64,000 nt of DNA from contig NZ_BNAO01000001.1 in assembly GCF_014653435.1 (NCBI RefSeq), positions 310,001-374,000 on the forward strand. Direction: 5' to 3'. Below, one piece after another: positions 46,592 to 55,394 of the stretch. Each line of letters begins with the position of its first letter. Position 1 is the stretch's first letter. Source of the stretch: Alishewanella longhuensis (GTDB taxonomy: Bacteria > Pseudomonadota > Gammaproteobacteria > Enterobacterales > Alteromonadaceae). The notes beneath the pieces are model-generated. The model searched no databases. It saw only the letters and a list, made by a program, of their open reading frames with translations, and had not been told where the DNA came from. Both the position numbers and the translations under genes were made by a program.

Positions 46592-46611
46592 GGAGGCTTA
46601 GCTTAGCCTCC
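46592..46611. other. Leader hairpin before the giant glucan synthase gene
   Basis: GGAGGCTTAGCTTAGCCTCC folds with a perfect 7-bp stem (GGAGGCT / AGCCTCC) and a 6-nt loop. It overlaps the predicted -10 at 46600-46605. There is no T-run on either side, so it is unlikely to be a terminator. Confidence 0.5.
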
Positions 46612-46643
46612 GGTAACAAAACTGTCGGTGCGTTGCCGTACAT
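46600..46643 (-). promoter_or_regulatory. Predicted operator and promoter of the glucan synthase gene
   Basis: GTGCG-TTGC-CGTAC (46628-46641, one mismatch in the right half) lies 32 bp centre to centre from TAAGCT (in CTAAGCT, minus strand), a -10-like hexamer with 4/6 match to TATACT. It is the weakest palindrome of the set apart from the rejected copies. Confidence 0.5.
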
Positions 46644-46705
46644 AGGGGGCGTTAGACAAAGCAGACAACAGCAAGCAGGCGGTTTACAGCGTGGTTTTTT
46701 AACTG

Positions 46706-47527
46706 TTACAGATAGAGGGTGTGTTTACATTGATGGTGCAAGGCTGCGCTTTTTTGCGTTGCCGACGGGATAGCTTTGTAGGGCAATAAGCGATCTGTTT
46801 CCGCTTTTACCACGGCGTAACATTCGCAACTCAGTTTTTCCAGTTTAGGCCGGTCCAGCACAGTAATATGGCCCCGGCTATACTCTATCACCTTCAGTTT
46901 GTGTAAGCGGCCTGCCGCTTCAGTCACGCCTTCGCGACGTACCCCCAGCATATTGGCGATAAGCTCTTGCGTCATCACAAGGTGATTATCTGTCAGTCTG
47001 TCCAGCGACAAGAGTAGCCAGCGACATAATTGTTGATCAATATTGTGGTGGCGATTACACACAGCGGTTTGCGCCATTTGAGTGATCAAGGCCTGCGAGT
47101 AGCGCAACATCAAATAAAGGAGTTCGCCATGAAGGTTAAATTCGTCTTTTAAACGTTGGCCAAGCAGGCGATAAGCATAACCTGAGCTTTGCACAATTGC
47201 CCGGCTGGTGGTGCTTTCACCGCCCATAAACAGCGCTACGCCAATTATGCCCTCATTACCCACTACCGATATTTCGGCTGAGGCACCGTTTTCCATCACA
47301 TAGAGCAAGGATACAATACAGTTTGTCGGAAAATAGACATAACGTAAGGTATCACCAGATTCATATAATATTTTAGCCAACGGCATACTAACCAATTCCA
47401 GATGCGGAAAGAGACGTTGCTGCACCTCGGTAGACAAGGCTCCAAGCAGATGATTTTGAGTTGGCGGATTAGCGGCAAGACTGCTTGCCGCTATAACTTT
47501 AGGACTATCTGGCATAATTGCATCCAT
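46706..47527 (-). CDS. Crp/Fnr-family transcriptional regulator 2
   Basis: A 273-residue regulator of the same subfamily as the one at 36890. The effector domain contains LRYVYFPTNCIVSLLYVMENG and VVGNEGIIGVALFMGG, and the winged helix MTQELIANMLGVRREGVTEAAGRL. Both proteins share GVRRxGVT in the recognition-helix region, so they may read the same site. No Fnr-type cysteine cluster is present. The best palindrome of the set, with CTATACT as -10, lies directly upstream. A C-terminal tail of about 25 residues after the DNA-binding domain is unusual but unexplained. Confidence 0.9.
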   Translation of the reverse strand: MDAIMPDSPKVIAASSLAANPPTQNHLLGALSTEVQQRLFPHLELVSMPLAKILYESGDTLRYVYFPTNCIVSLLYVMENGASAEISVVGNEGIIGVALFMGGESTTSRAIVQSSGYAYRLLGQRLKDEFNLHGELLYLMLRYSQALITQMAQTAVCNRHHNIDQQLCRWLLLSLDRLTDNHLVMTQELIANMLGVRREGVTEAAGRLHKLKVIEYSRGHITVLDRPKLEKLSCECYAVVKAETDRLLPYKAIPSATQKSAALHHQCKHTLYL

Positions 47528-47553
47528 TCAATGTTGTGTTACTTCACTTAAGC

Positions 47554-47596
47554 AGTATAGTCAAGATTCCTAATGGCTCTGTGCGTTATCGCACAT
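47554..47596 (-). promoter_or_regulatory. Predicted operator and promoter of Crp/Fnr regulator 2
   Basis: A perfect half-site pair GTGCG-TTAT-CGCAC (47581-47594) has its centre 31 bp from the centre of TATACT (minus strand, 47554-47559, in CTATACT). This is the clearest site of the island and supports autoregulation. Confidence 0.72.
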
Positions 47597-47622
47597 AGCG
47601 GCAAGTTAATTTCAGGAAGATG

Positions 47623-47934
47623 TTATTTTATTCGAATATCATTTTTCACTGAACTGACGCCAGTGATAGCCCTGGCGACATCACCTGCTTTGGTTATCTC
47701 GGCACGCGAGCTAACAAAGCCGCTTAGTTGCACCACACCTTTAAAGGTTTCAACGTTAATTTCACTTACGCTAAGAGACGGCGTATTCAAAATAGCGCTT
47801 TTCACTTTAGTGGTGATCACGGTGTCATCTATATACTCGCCGGCACTCTCGCGATTGCTGCTGGCACCGCAGCCCAGTAACGATAGTGTCAGCAAACTGA
47901 TAAAGAACAGACTAAACACAGTTAAAGATTTCAT
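47623..47934 (-). CDS. Single-BON-domain lipoprotein
   Basis: A 103-residue lipoprotein with lipobox LLGC (Cys22). One BON domain (about 38-103) contains YIDDTVITTKVKSAIL, FKGVVQLSGFV and ITGVSSVKNDIRIK. It lies between Crp/Fnr regulator 2 and another BON lipoprotein gene, all on the minus strand. It probably shares a transcript with the upstream BON gene (71 bp away), since no operator is found directly before it. Confidence 0.87.
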   Translation of the reverse strand: MKSLTVFSLFFISLLTLSLLGCGASSNRESAGEYIDDTVITTKVKSAILNTPSLSVSEINVETFKGVVQLSGFVSSRAEITKAGDVARAITGVSSVKNDIRIK

Positions 47935-48005
47935 ATTTTATTTCCTTAAAAAGTACGTCAACAGCCTTTTCTGCTGCCTGATTTGTTAGCATTGCTGCTC
48001 GTGGT

Positions 48006-48368
48006 TTAACTTTTCGTCTCAGTGGCTTTGATGACCAGTTTGTTGGTAACAAAGGTTACGCCTTTCACTTTTCGGCTTATTTCTGCCGCTCTGGTAATGG
48101 CTGCATTGCTATCCACGCTACCTTCCAGTGTGATCTGGCCCTGCAGCGAAGACACGATAATGTCACCGTTACCAAATAGGGGATCGCGTTGCAGCGCGGT
48201 GGTTACCTCCCTTTTTAATAAAATATCATCGAGGTGGGCAGGTTCTGCTTTGGGTTGATCGCTGGCTGTCGAATAATCATTCAGTTTGTTAGCCTTGCTG
48301 CCATCACAGGCCGCTAAACTCATTACAACTAAACTGGTACAGGTAAGCATTAAGGTTAATTTTTTCAT
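48006..48368 (-). CDS. Single-BON-domain lipoprotein
   Basis: A 120-residue lipoprotein with lipobox LAAC (Cys21), a charged linker, then one BON domain (DILLKREVTTALQRDP, LQGQITLEGSV, KGVTFVTNKLVIKA). The frame extends to 48440, but that extension crosses the operator and promoter, and ATG 48368 starts the lipoprotein signal. It is divergent from the PRC-barrel gene; each side has its own island operator. Confidence 0.86.
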   Translation of the reverse strand: MKKLTLMLTCTSLVVMSLAACDGSKANKLNDYSTASDQPKAEPAHLDDILLKREVTTALQRDPLFGNGDIIVSSLQGQITLEGSVDSNAAITRAAEISRKVKGVTFVTNKLVIKATETKS

Positions 48369-48397
48369 GATAGTGCTCGTTGAGGGTGGCGAGTTGC

Positions 48398-48442
48398 AGC
48401 ATAGCAAGCACCAACAACGGTTATCTGTGCGATAGCGCACTC
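48398..48442 (-). promoter_or_regulatory. Predicted operator and promoter of the BON lipoprotein gene
   Basis: A perfect half-site pair GTGCG-ATAG-CGCAC (48427-48440) lies 33 bp centre to centre from TATGCT (minus strand, 48398-48403, in CTATGCT). Confidence 0.66.
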
Positions 48443-48483
48443 TGCATGGGTTTTACTGCAAAGCGTTGAGCTGCCCGGGACCT

Positions 48484-48527
48484 AAGTGTGACAGCGCACA
48501 GAGCTCAGGTTTGTGCGGCGCTATACT
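48484..48527 (+). promoter_or_regulatory. Predicted operator and promoter of the PRC-barrel gene
   Basis: GTGTG-ACAG-CGCAC (48486-48499, one mismatch in the left half) is 32 bp centre to centre from TATACT (48522-48527, in CTATACT), on the + strand, 59 bp before the ATG. Confidence 0.68.
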
Positions 48528-48585
48528 GCACGACTGCTCAGCTTGGCACTCTGCCGGGTGTTTGAGTATTAGCTTGGAGAAGCAA

Positions 48586-48996
48586 ATGAACTATGAAATG
48601 CGCGACACTTTTGGCATGTACAAAGAACAGAATACTGGACCTGGCCCTTTTTTGATGGGTGCTGATACCTTAATTGGTAACCATGTATTTAACCATAAAG
48701 ATGAAAATCTGGGTGACATCAAAGAGATTATGCTCGACGTCGGACAAGGTAAAGTCAGTTATGCCGTGCTGTCTTTTGGTGCTTTTCTGGGTATAGGCGA
48801 AAAACTATTTGCAGTGCCTTGGGATGCGCTAACACTGGATACCAAAAACAAGCGTTTTGTACTGCACGTAGAAAAAGATCGCCTGAAAGATGCCCCTGGC
48901 TTTGATAAAGCGCAGTGGCCAAATATGGCAGATAAAAACTGGGCCCAGGATGTAGACGCATACTACGGACCTTTACATCAAGCCAGAGTGCGCTAA
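48586..48996 (+). CDS. PRC-barrel domain protein
   Basis: A 136-residue cytoplasmic-looking protein with a PRC-barrel domain (about 20-95): ADTLIGNHVFNHKDENLGDIKEIMLDV and FGAFLGIGEKLFAVPWDALTLD. The tail contains APGFDKAQWPNMADKNWAQDVDAYYG, common in stress-associated PRC-barrel proteins that occur with BON and CsbD genes. ATG 48586 has GGAG nine bases upstream; the open frame to 48466 crosses the operator and is rejected. Function unknown. Confidence 0.87.
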   Translation: MNYEMRDTFGMYKEQNTGPGPFLMGADTLIGNHVFNHKDENLGDIKEIMLDVGQGKVSYAVLSFGAFLGIGEKLFAVPWDALTLDTKNKRFVLHVEKDRLKDAPGFDKAQWPNMADKNWAQDVDAYYGPLHQARVR

Positions 48997-49020
48997 TACA
49001 GCCACTGTTAATTTCCCGCT

Positions 49021-49064
49021 ATGCGCGCTAGCGCACTGATAGCCACGCTAAGTGTAGTCATAGT
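49021..49064 (+). promoter_or_regulatory. Predicted operator and promoter of the DUF4398-OmpA pair
   Basis: GCGCG-CTAG-CGCAC (49023-49036) is 32 bp centre to centre from CATAGT (49059-49064), a -10-like hexamer, on the + strand. It is 45 bp from the hexamer end to the ATG at 49109. Confidence 0.6.
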
Positions 49065-49108
49065 AGAGGGCGCCACCCTTAGTGGTGCCCTACTATCCGG
49101 AGTGATAA

Positions 49109-49543
49109 ATGAAAACCCTAAACCTAACAACGGCATCGTTTCGCGCAAGCCTTACCCGGTTTGAGCTGAAAACTTGTTTTTATTTAGTGCTAGCCGCCTC
49201 GCTTTTTGTGTTAAGTGGCTGTGCCTCGGCAGATAAGGCTCCACCGGCAGAGCTGCAGGCAGCAGAGCAGGCTATTAGCAAAGCTGAGCAAGCACAGGTA
49301 ACGCGCTACAGCAGTATTGAGCTAAATAATGCGCGTACCGAAATTAGTGCGGCTCGAGTGGCAGTGCTGGAAAAAAACATCCCCCAGGCCCGGCGATTGG
49401 CGTTACAGGCGCAGCTGAGTGCTGAACTGGCGCTCGCCAACGCCGAATTGATGAAAGCCACTGCGGTAAATCAAGATATGCAGCGCAGTATCGAGGTGTT
49501 GCAACAAGAAGCACAGCGTAATATTTCAGGAGTGAAGTTATGA
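49109..49543 (+). CDS. DUF4398-type lipoprotein
   Basis: A 144-residue lipoprotein with lipobox LSGC (Cys38); the N-terminal region before the hydrophobic core is unusually long. The mature part is helical: PPAELQAAEQAISKAEQAQVTRYSS, then ELNNARTEISAARVAV, the DUF4398 pattern. The last codons overlap the next start by 4 bp (ATGA). DUF4398 proteins are frequently paired or fused with OmpA-domain proteins; the next gene carries a DUF4398-like N-terminus itself. Mechanism unknown. Confidence 0.82.
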   Translation: MKTLNLTTASFRASLTRFELKTCFYLVLAASLFVLSGCASADKAPPAELQAAEQAISKAEQAQVTRYSSIELNNARTEISAARVAVLEKNIPQARRLALQAQLSAELALANAELMKATAVNQDMQRSIEVLQQEAQRNISGVKL

Positions 49544-50418
49544 AAAATTTTCAGTCTTTTCGCAAAACACTGCTGGCGTTGAGTCTCGCTACCGTTTTTC
49601 TGGCAGGCTGCGCTAGTGGTCCGAAAAGCCCTGACGGCGCGGCCAATGTGCGGCAGCAGCTAACTGCCTTGCAAGCTGAGCAGCAGCTGTCAATATTAGC
49701 ACCACTCGCCATCAAAGAAGCTGAACAGGCGGTGGCGATTGCAGAGCAGCCAGAAAAAGATCTGGCGCTGGCTAAGCATCGGGTAATTATGGCGGAGCGT
49801 AAAGTGGCTTTAGCACGCTCACAAGCACAAACCCGGCAATTAGAATTACAGCGGGCAGAGTTAAGCCAGCGGCGAGACGAAGTGCAGCTTAGTGCCAGAA
49901 CCCGCGAAGCGAATATGGCGCGCAGTGATGCCGATCGGGCTCGTTCTCAGGCAGATATCGCGCGTGACGATGCTCGTTCTGCAAGACAACGAGCCGATGC
50001 CGCAGATGCAACCTCTGCTGATTTACGCACGCAAATTGCTGAATTAAATGCCAAACCGACCGATCGGGGATTAGTGGTGACCTTAGGGGATCTGCTATTT
50101 GATACCGGCCAGTTTAGTTTACGACGTGGCAGTAATGCGCACTTAGATAAACTCGCGCAGTTTTTAAATAGCAACGCCGAACGTACCGCCATGATTGAAG
50201 GCCATACCGATGACGTCGGTTCAGACTCTTCCAACGTGCTGTTATCGCAGCGCCGTGCCGATACGGTAAAAGCTTTTTTAGTGGCCCAGGGTATTGCTAG
50301 CAGCCGGTTAGAGGCAGCAGGCAAGGGCGAAGTGTTACCCATTGCAAGCAATAACTCAGTAGAAGGCCGTCAGCAAAACCGCCGGGTAGAAGTGATTATC
50401 GCCAATCTGGTTGATTAG
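49540..50418 (+). CDS. OmpA-family lipoprotein with DUF4398-like helical N-terminus
   Basis: A 292-residue outer-membrane lipoprotein (lipobox LAGC, Cys24). Residues about 35-180 are a long alpha-helical coiled coil rich in Ala, Arg and Gln (ANMARSDADRARSQADIARDDAR). Residues about 185-290 are an OmpA-like peptidoglycan-binding domain with LGDLLFDTGQFSLRRGS, EGHTDDVGSD and NRRVEVIIANL. It is coupled to the preceding DUF4398 gene by overlapping start and stop. The coiled coil could span the periplasm between lipid anchor and wall. Confidence 0.9.
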   Translation: MKNFQSFRKTLLALSLATVFLAGCASGPKSPDGAANVRQQLTALQAEQQLSILAPLAIKEAEQAVAIAEQPEKDLALAKHRVIMAERKVALARSQAQTRQLELQRAELSQRRDEVQLSARTREANMARSDADRARSQADIARDDARSARQRADAADATSADLRTQIAELNAKPTDRGLVVTLGDLLFDTGQFSLRRGSNAHLDKLAQFLNSNAERTAMIEGHTDDVGSDSSNVLLSQRRADTVKAFLVAQGIASSRLEAAGKGEVLPIASNNSVEGRQQNRRVEVIIANLVD

Positions 50419-50520
50419 TGAGCTGCAACACAAAGTCTGCGCTGTTACAGCCGTTGTGTTGCGCTAATCCTCTGCTGCTATTTAAACAAATTGAGCTTAA
50501 TTGTGAGAAGTGAGAAACCT

Positions 50521-50667
50521 ATGTTAGAAACAATTATTGTCCTGTTGGTGATTTTGTGGGCACTTGGCTTAGTCTCTTCTTATTCGATGGGGGGCTTAAT
50601 TCATCTGCTGTTGGTTGTTGCTGTTGTGGTGCTGATTGTACGGGTGTTGCGTGGCCGTAGAATATAG
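50521..50667 (+). CDS. 48-residue lmo0937-family membrane protein
   Basis: A short gene: MLETIIVLLVILWALGLVSS, then YSMGGLIHLLLVVAVVVLIV and a basic end RVLRGRRI. Two hydrophobic helices separated by the SYSMGG turn match the lmo0937 family of small membrane proteins, frequent in stress clusters. The ribosome-binding site is weak (GTGAGAAACCT). There are 102 bp between it and the OmpA gene; no operator of the island type was found there. In 50668-50862 nothing certain is seen beyond an untranslated leader of the helicase gene. Confidence 0.8.
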   Translation: MLETIIVLLVILWALGLVSSYSMGGLIHLLLVVAVVVLIVRVLRGRRI

Positions 50668-50862
50668 CTACTCCCCCGAGTTGAGCTGCTGTCCACCTGA
50701 GATCCAAGGCTGCTGTTATGGCTCGCATCTGATATTGAATACGTTAAATGAGGTTAATTTCTCGTATTTTCGGATGGTTTCAGGTAAGCTGCGCGCCCTT
50801 CATACAGAAGGGCACTGCAGCTGCGGGCAGAGATTTTCGCAGCAACAATTGCGGGAATACGC

Positions 50863-52107
50863 ATGCAATTTACAGATTTACCGCTGTCGGCTGAATTATT
50901 AAAGGCCGTAGCAGAAAAAGGCTACACCATAGCATCACCTATTCAGCAACAAGCCATTCCGGCCGTGTTGGCGGGGCGCGATTTAATGGCCGCCGCCCAA
51001 ACCGGTACCGGTAAAACTGCCGGTTTTACCCTACCTTTGCTGCAGTTGTTAGCCGAAGGCAAGCAACAGGGGCGCAAGGTACAACCTAACCAGGTGCGGG
51101 CCTTAATTTTAACCCCTACCCGCGAATTAGCCGCGCAGGTTGCTGAAAGCGTTGAGCTGTATGGTAAATATTTACCGCTACGCAGTGCTTTGGTGTTTGG
51201 TGGCGTGAAAATTAACCCACAAATGATGGCGCTGCGCAAAGGCACCGACATTCTGATTGCCACCCCAGGCCGGTTAATGGATTTATATCAGCAAAATGCG
51301 GTACGGTTTAACCAGTTAGAAGTGCTGGTATTAGACGAAGCCGACCGGATGTTGGATATGGGCTTTATCCGCGATATTAAGAAAATTCTGGCATTGCTGC
51401 CGCCAAAACGCCAAAACCTGTTGTTTTCGGCGACCTTCTCTACGGAAATCCGCGCCCTGGCCAAAGGCTTGCTGAACGATCCGTTAGAAGTCACGGTAAC
51501 GCCACCTAATAGCACGGTAGAACGCATTGAGCAGTGGCTTTATCCGGTAGATAAGGCGCAAAAAGCCAATTTACTGATCCAGCAAATTAAGCAGCACAAT
51601 TGGCAGCAAGTGTTGGTGTTTACTAAAACCAAACATGGTGCCAATAAGCTCACCTTGTTACTGGAAAAAGCCGGTATTACCGCTATGGCTATCCATGGCA
51701 ATAAGAGCCAGAATGCTCGTACCAAAGCCCTGGCCGATTTTAAAGCCGGTGCCGTACGGGTGCTGGTTGCCACCGATATTGCCGCCCGTGGTTTAGATAT
51801 TCAACAATTGCCGCAAGTGGTCAATTTTGAGTTACCCAATGTAGCAGAAGACTATGTACACCGGATTGGCCGTACCGGCCGGGCTGGCGCTGCCGGTTTA
51901 GCTATCTCCTTGGTTTGCGCCGAAGAGATGAAAGAGCTGAAAGGAATAGAGCGGTTAATTAAACAAGCCATTCCACGGCAAGTGATTGCCAGTTTTGCGC
52001 CAGTGCAGCCACTGCCAGAAACCGTAGCTAATCCGCGGCCATTGCCGCCGAAAAAACCGAAAAAGCCAAGAACCTTCCGCCCCAAAGCGGCTGCTGTTAG
52101 CGCTTAA
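50863..52107 (+). CDS. DEAD-box RNA helicase, RhlE-like
   Basis: A 414-residue ATP-dependent RNA helicase acting in ribosome assembly and RNA turnover. Motifs in order: SPIQQQAIP (Q-motif), AQTGTGKT (residues 45-52), [47 protein letters not shown] and [10 protein letters not shown]. The basic Pro/Lys tail ([15 protein letters not shown]) is typical of RhlE. No nearby gene explains a special role. A terminator follows immediately. Confidence 0.92.
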   Translation: MQFTDLPLSAELLKAVAEKGYTIASPIQQQAIPAVLAGRDLMAAAQTGTGKTAGFTLPLLQLLAEGKQQGRKVQPNQVRALILTPTRELAAQVAESVELYGKYLPLRSALVFGGVKINPQMMALRKGTDILIATPGRLMDLYQQNAVRFNQLEVLVLDEADRMLDMGFIRDIKKILALLPPKRQNLLFSATFSTEIRALAKGLLNDPLEVTVTPPNSTVERIEQWLYPVDKAQKANLLIQQIKQHNWQQVLVFTKTKHGANKLTLLLEKAGITAMAIHGNKSQNARTKALADFKAGAVRVLVATDIAARGLDIQQLPQVVNFELPNVAEDYVHRIGRTGRAGAAGLAISLVCAEEMKELKGIERLIKQAIPRQVIASFAPVQPLPETVANPRPLPPKKPKKPRTFRPKAAAVSA

Positions 52108-52111
52108 GCAA

Positions 52112-52147
52112 AGAGGGCTGCAGATAATTGCTGTAGCCCTCTTGTTT
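52112..52147 (+). terminator. Rho-independent terminator after the helicase gene
   Basis: A 12-bp stem with one G-U pair or mismatch (AGAGGGCTGCAG / CTGTAGCCCTCT) and a 7-nt loop, followed by TTGTTT. It is 4 bp from the stop codon. Confidence 0.8.
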
Positions 52148-52201
52148 GTCGATTTAGAAAGTTTATACTCAAAAATAGATAGTACTTTTGGGTTTTCTGA
52201 T

Positions 52202-53410
52202 ATGTACGGTTATATTGCCCGCCAGCCTATTTTCAATGTCAATAAAGAAACCATAGGTTACGAGCTGTTGTTTCGTGACGGCGAGGCGAATGCTTTCCCT
52301 AATATCGATGCTGATGAAGCCACCTCAAAATTACTGATGCAGCATCACTTGATGCTGGGTGTGGAAAAAATCACCGCCAACAAACTGGCCTTTATTAATT
52401 TTTCTGAAGAAACGCTGCTGCACCAATTCCCTACCTCGATTAACCCAGAGAGTATGGTGATTGAAGTATTGGAAACCGTGCCTGCCAGCGAAGCCTTATT
52501 ATTAACTTTAAAACAATTGCATCGACAGGGCTACAAATTGGCCTTGGATGATCATGATTTTGACGAAAAGTGGGACAAGTTTCTACCCTATATCACCTAT
52601 TTGAAAGTCGATGTTCAGCAGTTTAACTTGATGCAAATTTCCCGGCATTTAAGGCGTATTGCCCAATACCCGCTTATTCTGCTGGCTGAGCGGGTAGAAA
52701 CGACAGAGCAGTTTGAAAAACTAAAACTACTTGGTTTTAACTTGTTTCAAGGTTATTTATTCGCTAAACCGGAGATGTTAAAACATAAACAAATTGGCGG
52801 TAATAAAGCGAATTTGTTAGCACTGATGGCAGAAGCTTCAGCTAAACAAATCAATTTCGAGCAGTTGGCCAATATTTGTCAGCAAGATTTGAGTTTATCT
52901 TACAAATTGCTGCGTTTTATCAACCACACCGGTGCCAGCCATAGCAAGCCGATCAGTTCGCTAAAGCATGCCATGGTGTATATGGGGGAGGCCGAATTAA
53001 AGAAGTTTATTGCCTTACTCGCATTGGCCAATTTAAAGGGAGATGCTCCTGATGAGTTAGTGCGGCAATCGCTGGTAAGAGCAAAATTTTGTGATCAGTT
53101 GGCTAACTTGCAGCAGTTATCGTCAAACCCACCCAGTGCTTTTTTAACGGGGCTGTTTTCTAATGTGCATCTTATTGTCGAGCAGCCGCAGGCTGACTTG
53201 TTGGCGCAACTGCCGCTGCTTGAGGTGGTAAAGAGCGCCTTATTGCAGCGTAGCGGTAAGCTTGGGCATTTTCTTAAATTAACCGAAGCCTTTGAGCATG
53301 CGGATTGGCCGTTAACCGATAAGCTAATTGCAGCTATGCCGCAAAATGCCCAGCTAGCAGATGTCTATCTGGACGCTGCCAGCTGGGCCGAACAAATATT
53401 AGCCAGTTAG
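52202..53410 (+). CDS. EAL-HDOD signalling protein (YuxH-like)
   Basis: A 402-residue protein with an N-terminal EAL-like domain ([26 protein letters not shown], about 1-200) and a C-terminal HDOD domain (about 205-400: [39 protein letters not shown]-type helix). The EAL motif reads IEVLE in place of EAL and several catalytic acidic residues differ, so cyclic di-GMP hydrolysis is unlikely and a binding or scaffold role more probable. A TTG-started longer frame from 52142 overlaps the terminator; ATG 52202 starts the conserved YIARQPIF region. Its stop overlaps the convergent chemotaxis gene by 4 bp. Confidence 0.88.
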   Translation: MYGYIARQPIFNVNKETIGYELLFRDGEANAFPNIDADEATSKLLMQHHLMLGVEKITANKLAFINFSEETLLHQFPTSINPESMVIEVLETVPASEALLLTLKQLHRQGYKLALDDHDFDEKWDKFLPYITYLKVDVQQFNLMQISRHLRRIAQYPLILLAERVETTEQFEKLKLLGFNLFQGYLFAKPEMLKHKQIGGNKANLLALMAEASAKQINFEQLANICQQDLSLSYKLLRFINHTGASHSKPISSLKHAMVYMGEAELKKFIALLALANLKGDAPDELVRQSLVRAKFCDQLANLQQLSSNPPSAFLTGLFSNVHLIVEQPQADLLAQLPLLEVVKSALLQRSGKLGHFLKLTEAFEHADWPLTDKLIAAMPQNAQLADVYLDAASWAEQILAS

Positions 53411-55035
53411 TTTATTCTAAATTGGCTGACATTTTTTTCTAAGTTCCGCGCTAGCTTATCCAGTTGGTTGCTGGCTGCGGTGATCTTAGCTGCCTCCTGC
53501 TCTGCTTTGGTAGCTGATTGTGTAATTTGATTAAAATTCTGATTAATCTCTGATGCGACTACCGCTTGTTGCTCGGCAGCCGTGGCTATCTGGGTATTCA
53601 TATCGCTAATTTTGCTGACAGAGTAATTGATTGCTTGCAGTGATTCACCGGCGGCTTTAGCTTGATCTACGCTCACTTGTGCTTGTGCTTGCCCTTCGTG
53701 CATCACCTGTACCGCTTTGGTGGTACTGGTTTGCATCTTTTCAATTACCGCCTGAATTTGCCGGGTCGAGTCCTGCGTGCGTTGCGCCAGGTTTCTTACT
53801 TCATCAGCTACAACAGCAAAACCACGGCCTTGTTCTCCGGCACGGGCCGCTTCAATAGCCGCATTTAGGGCTAATAAATTCGTTTGCTCGGCAATGCCCT
53901 GAATAACCTCTAGCACTGAACCAATTTGCCGGCTATCGGCCGAGAGATTGTTAATCACCACGCCAGCCTCTGCCACCTTGCCTGCCAGTGCATTAATGCT
54001 GCTTTGTGTTTTCGCCACTTCGCCTTTACCGGCATTAAACTCATTAATCGCCTGTTGTGCCAGCTGCGCAGCTTCGCTGGTGTGACTAGCCACTTCATTA
54101 ACCGTTGCCGACATCTGGGTAATAGAGGTGGCACCTTGGTCGGTCGCAATACGTTGCTGGCTAATTAAATGCTCGTTCGAGCCTGCGGTTTGCAGTAGCC
54201 CTTTGGAGGCATCGAGTAAAGCCGATGCTGCCTTTTTTGAACTAACAGTGATATCCGTAAGATGCTGGGTAAGCTCGTGCAGCGAGGCTAAAATACTGCC
54301 TTTGCCCTGATATTGCGTACTGGTTGTTAAGTCTCCCGCGGCAATTTTACTGATCACTAAGGCTGCGTATTCAGGTTCACCGCCAATAGTTAGTTTTAAA
54401 CGTCTTACGGCTCGGTAAGCAACAAAACCACCAATCAGTGCACCAAAGGTAGTAACCAGCAACATCACGCGCTGAAAACTGGTGGTTTGCGCCCGGGCGT
54501 TGCTTACTTGCTGTTGGATCAACTGCTCTTGAAAATCGATTAATTTGTTAATTCGGCTTAGCCACTCGGAATAAGCCGGTGAGATGGTCGCCAACAAGTA
54601 GCTATTAGCTGCAGTAAAGTTATTCTCATCCAACATTTTTTGTAGATTAGCGGTTAGCGCTAAGGTCGAGCGCTCAATGGCTTTGATATCACTAAGCAAG
54701 GCGCGCTCCGCGGCGCTGTGATTACCTGCAGCGTACATGCCATCTAATACCTGAGCTGCAGTTTGATAAAAGTCATTCAAACGTTGTACGTCGCGCAGGT
54801 GTGTTGCTGTCAGTTGGCGATTATTAACTAATACCGCATCGCGCAGCGAAATCGCTCTATCGTGCACACTGCCACGAAAATTAATGGCTTGGCGTTGTTC
54901 AACCGCAGTTTGTTCCGACAATTGAGTAAGATTATGATCGGCAATACTAATTTTGTACTGCCCAAATAAGGATATTGCCACCATAATAGCCAGCATTAAG
55001 GCAATGCCAGCATATAAACGGTTAATGATTTTCAT
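53407..55035 (-). CDS. Methyl-accepting chemotaxis protein
   Basis: A 542-residue membrane receptor. Transmembrane helix 1 is at about 8-26, a periplasmic four-helix-bundle-like domain spans about 30-185, helix 2 is [18 protein letters not shown], then a HAMP-like region and a long cytoplasmic signalling coil. The hairpin tip with [20 protein letters not shown] and [12 protein letters not shown] is canonical for CheA/CheW binding. The ligand is unknown. No other chemotaxis genes are nearby. The 3' end overlaps the convergent EAL-HDOD gene by 4 bp. Confidence 0.95.
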   Translation of the reverse strand: MKIINRLYAGIALMLAIMVAISLFGQYKISIADHNLTQLSEQTAVEQRQAINFRGSVHDRAISLRDAVLVNNRQLTATHLRDVQRLNDFYQTAAQVLDGMYAAGNHSAAERALLSDIKAIERSTLALTANLQKMLDENNFTAANSYLLATISPAYSEWLSRINKLIDFQEQLIQQQVSNARAQTTSFQRVMLLVTTFGALIGGFVAYRAVRRLKLTIGGEPEYAALVISKIAAGDLTTSTQYQGKGSILASLHELTQHLTDITVSSKKAASALLDASKGLLQTAGSNEHLISQQRIATDQGATSITQMSATVNEVASHTSEAAQLAQQAINEFNAGKGEVAKTQSSINALAGKVAEAGVVINNLSADSRQIGSVLEVIQGIAEQTNLLALNAAIEAARAGEQGRGFAVVADEVRNLAQRTQDSTRQIQAVIEKMQTSTTKAVQVMHEGQAQAQVSVDQAKAAGESLQAINYSVSKISDMNTQIATAAEQQAVVASEINQNFNQITQSATKAEQEAAKITAASNQLDKLARNLEKNVSQFRIN

Positions 55036-55339
55036 GTACGAGCCTTGTCCCGGTAGGGAGAATTGTTGTTAGAGTTGGCAGTCCTTGCGATAACGCGCTT
55101 TAGATTTATTATCCAAAGAGCGGCAGCAAGTTAAATTCAGGGTTACTAGCTGCTTTGATAACCTGGTAGAACCTTATTATGTCGCTTTATGCTGTAGTGC
55201 GGCTAAGGTAATACTAATTTACTATTAGGCGAGATGTGCAAATTAACGCCTTAACGCAACGATATCTTTACGCGAGCGTGGCGTAGTTGGTTCACCCTGA
55301 GCAAATATAATCCTTACATTACGCCCCAATGATGCAGTT

Positions 55340-55353
55340 TGCATACGTATGCA
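55340..55353. promoter_or_regulatory. Operator-like palindrome TGCATACGTATGCA (GH13/GH31 operon)
   Basis: A perfect 14-bp palindrome identical to the copy before malQ at 13847, 76 bp before the first gene of the operon. It is followed by CCAAAAAAA, which mirrors TTTTTTTGG beside the malQ copy. LacI-family (MalR-type) control is inferred. Confidence 0.76.
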
Positions 55354-55394
55354 CCAAAAAAAGGCATAACCTTTGTGCAGAACTGCGGTAACTT

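Noticed and set aside
55270-55320. tRNA-like look of GGCGTAGTTGGTTCACCC
   Set aside because: It resembles a D-arm only; no anticodon arm, T-arm or CCA end can be folded around it.
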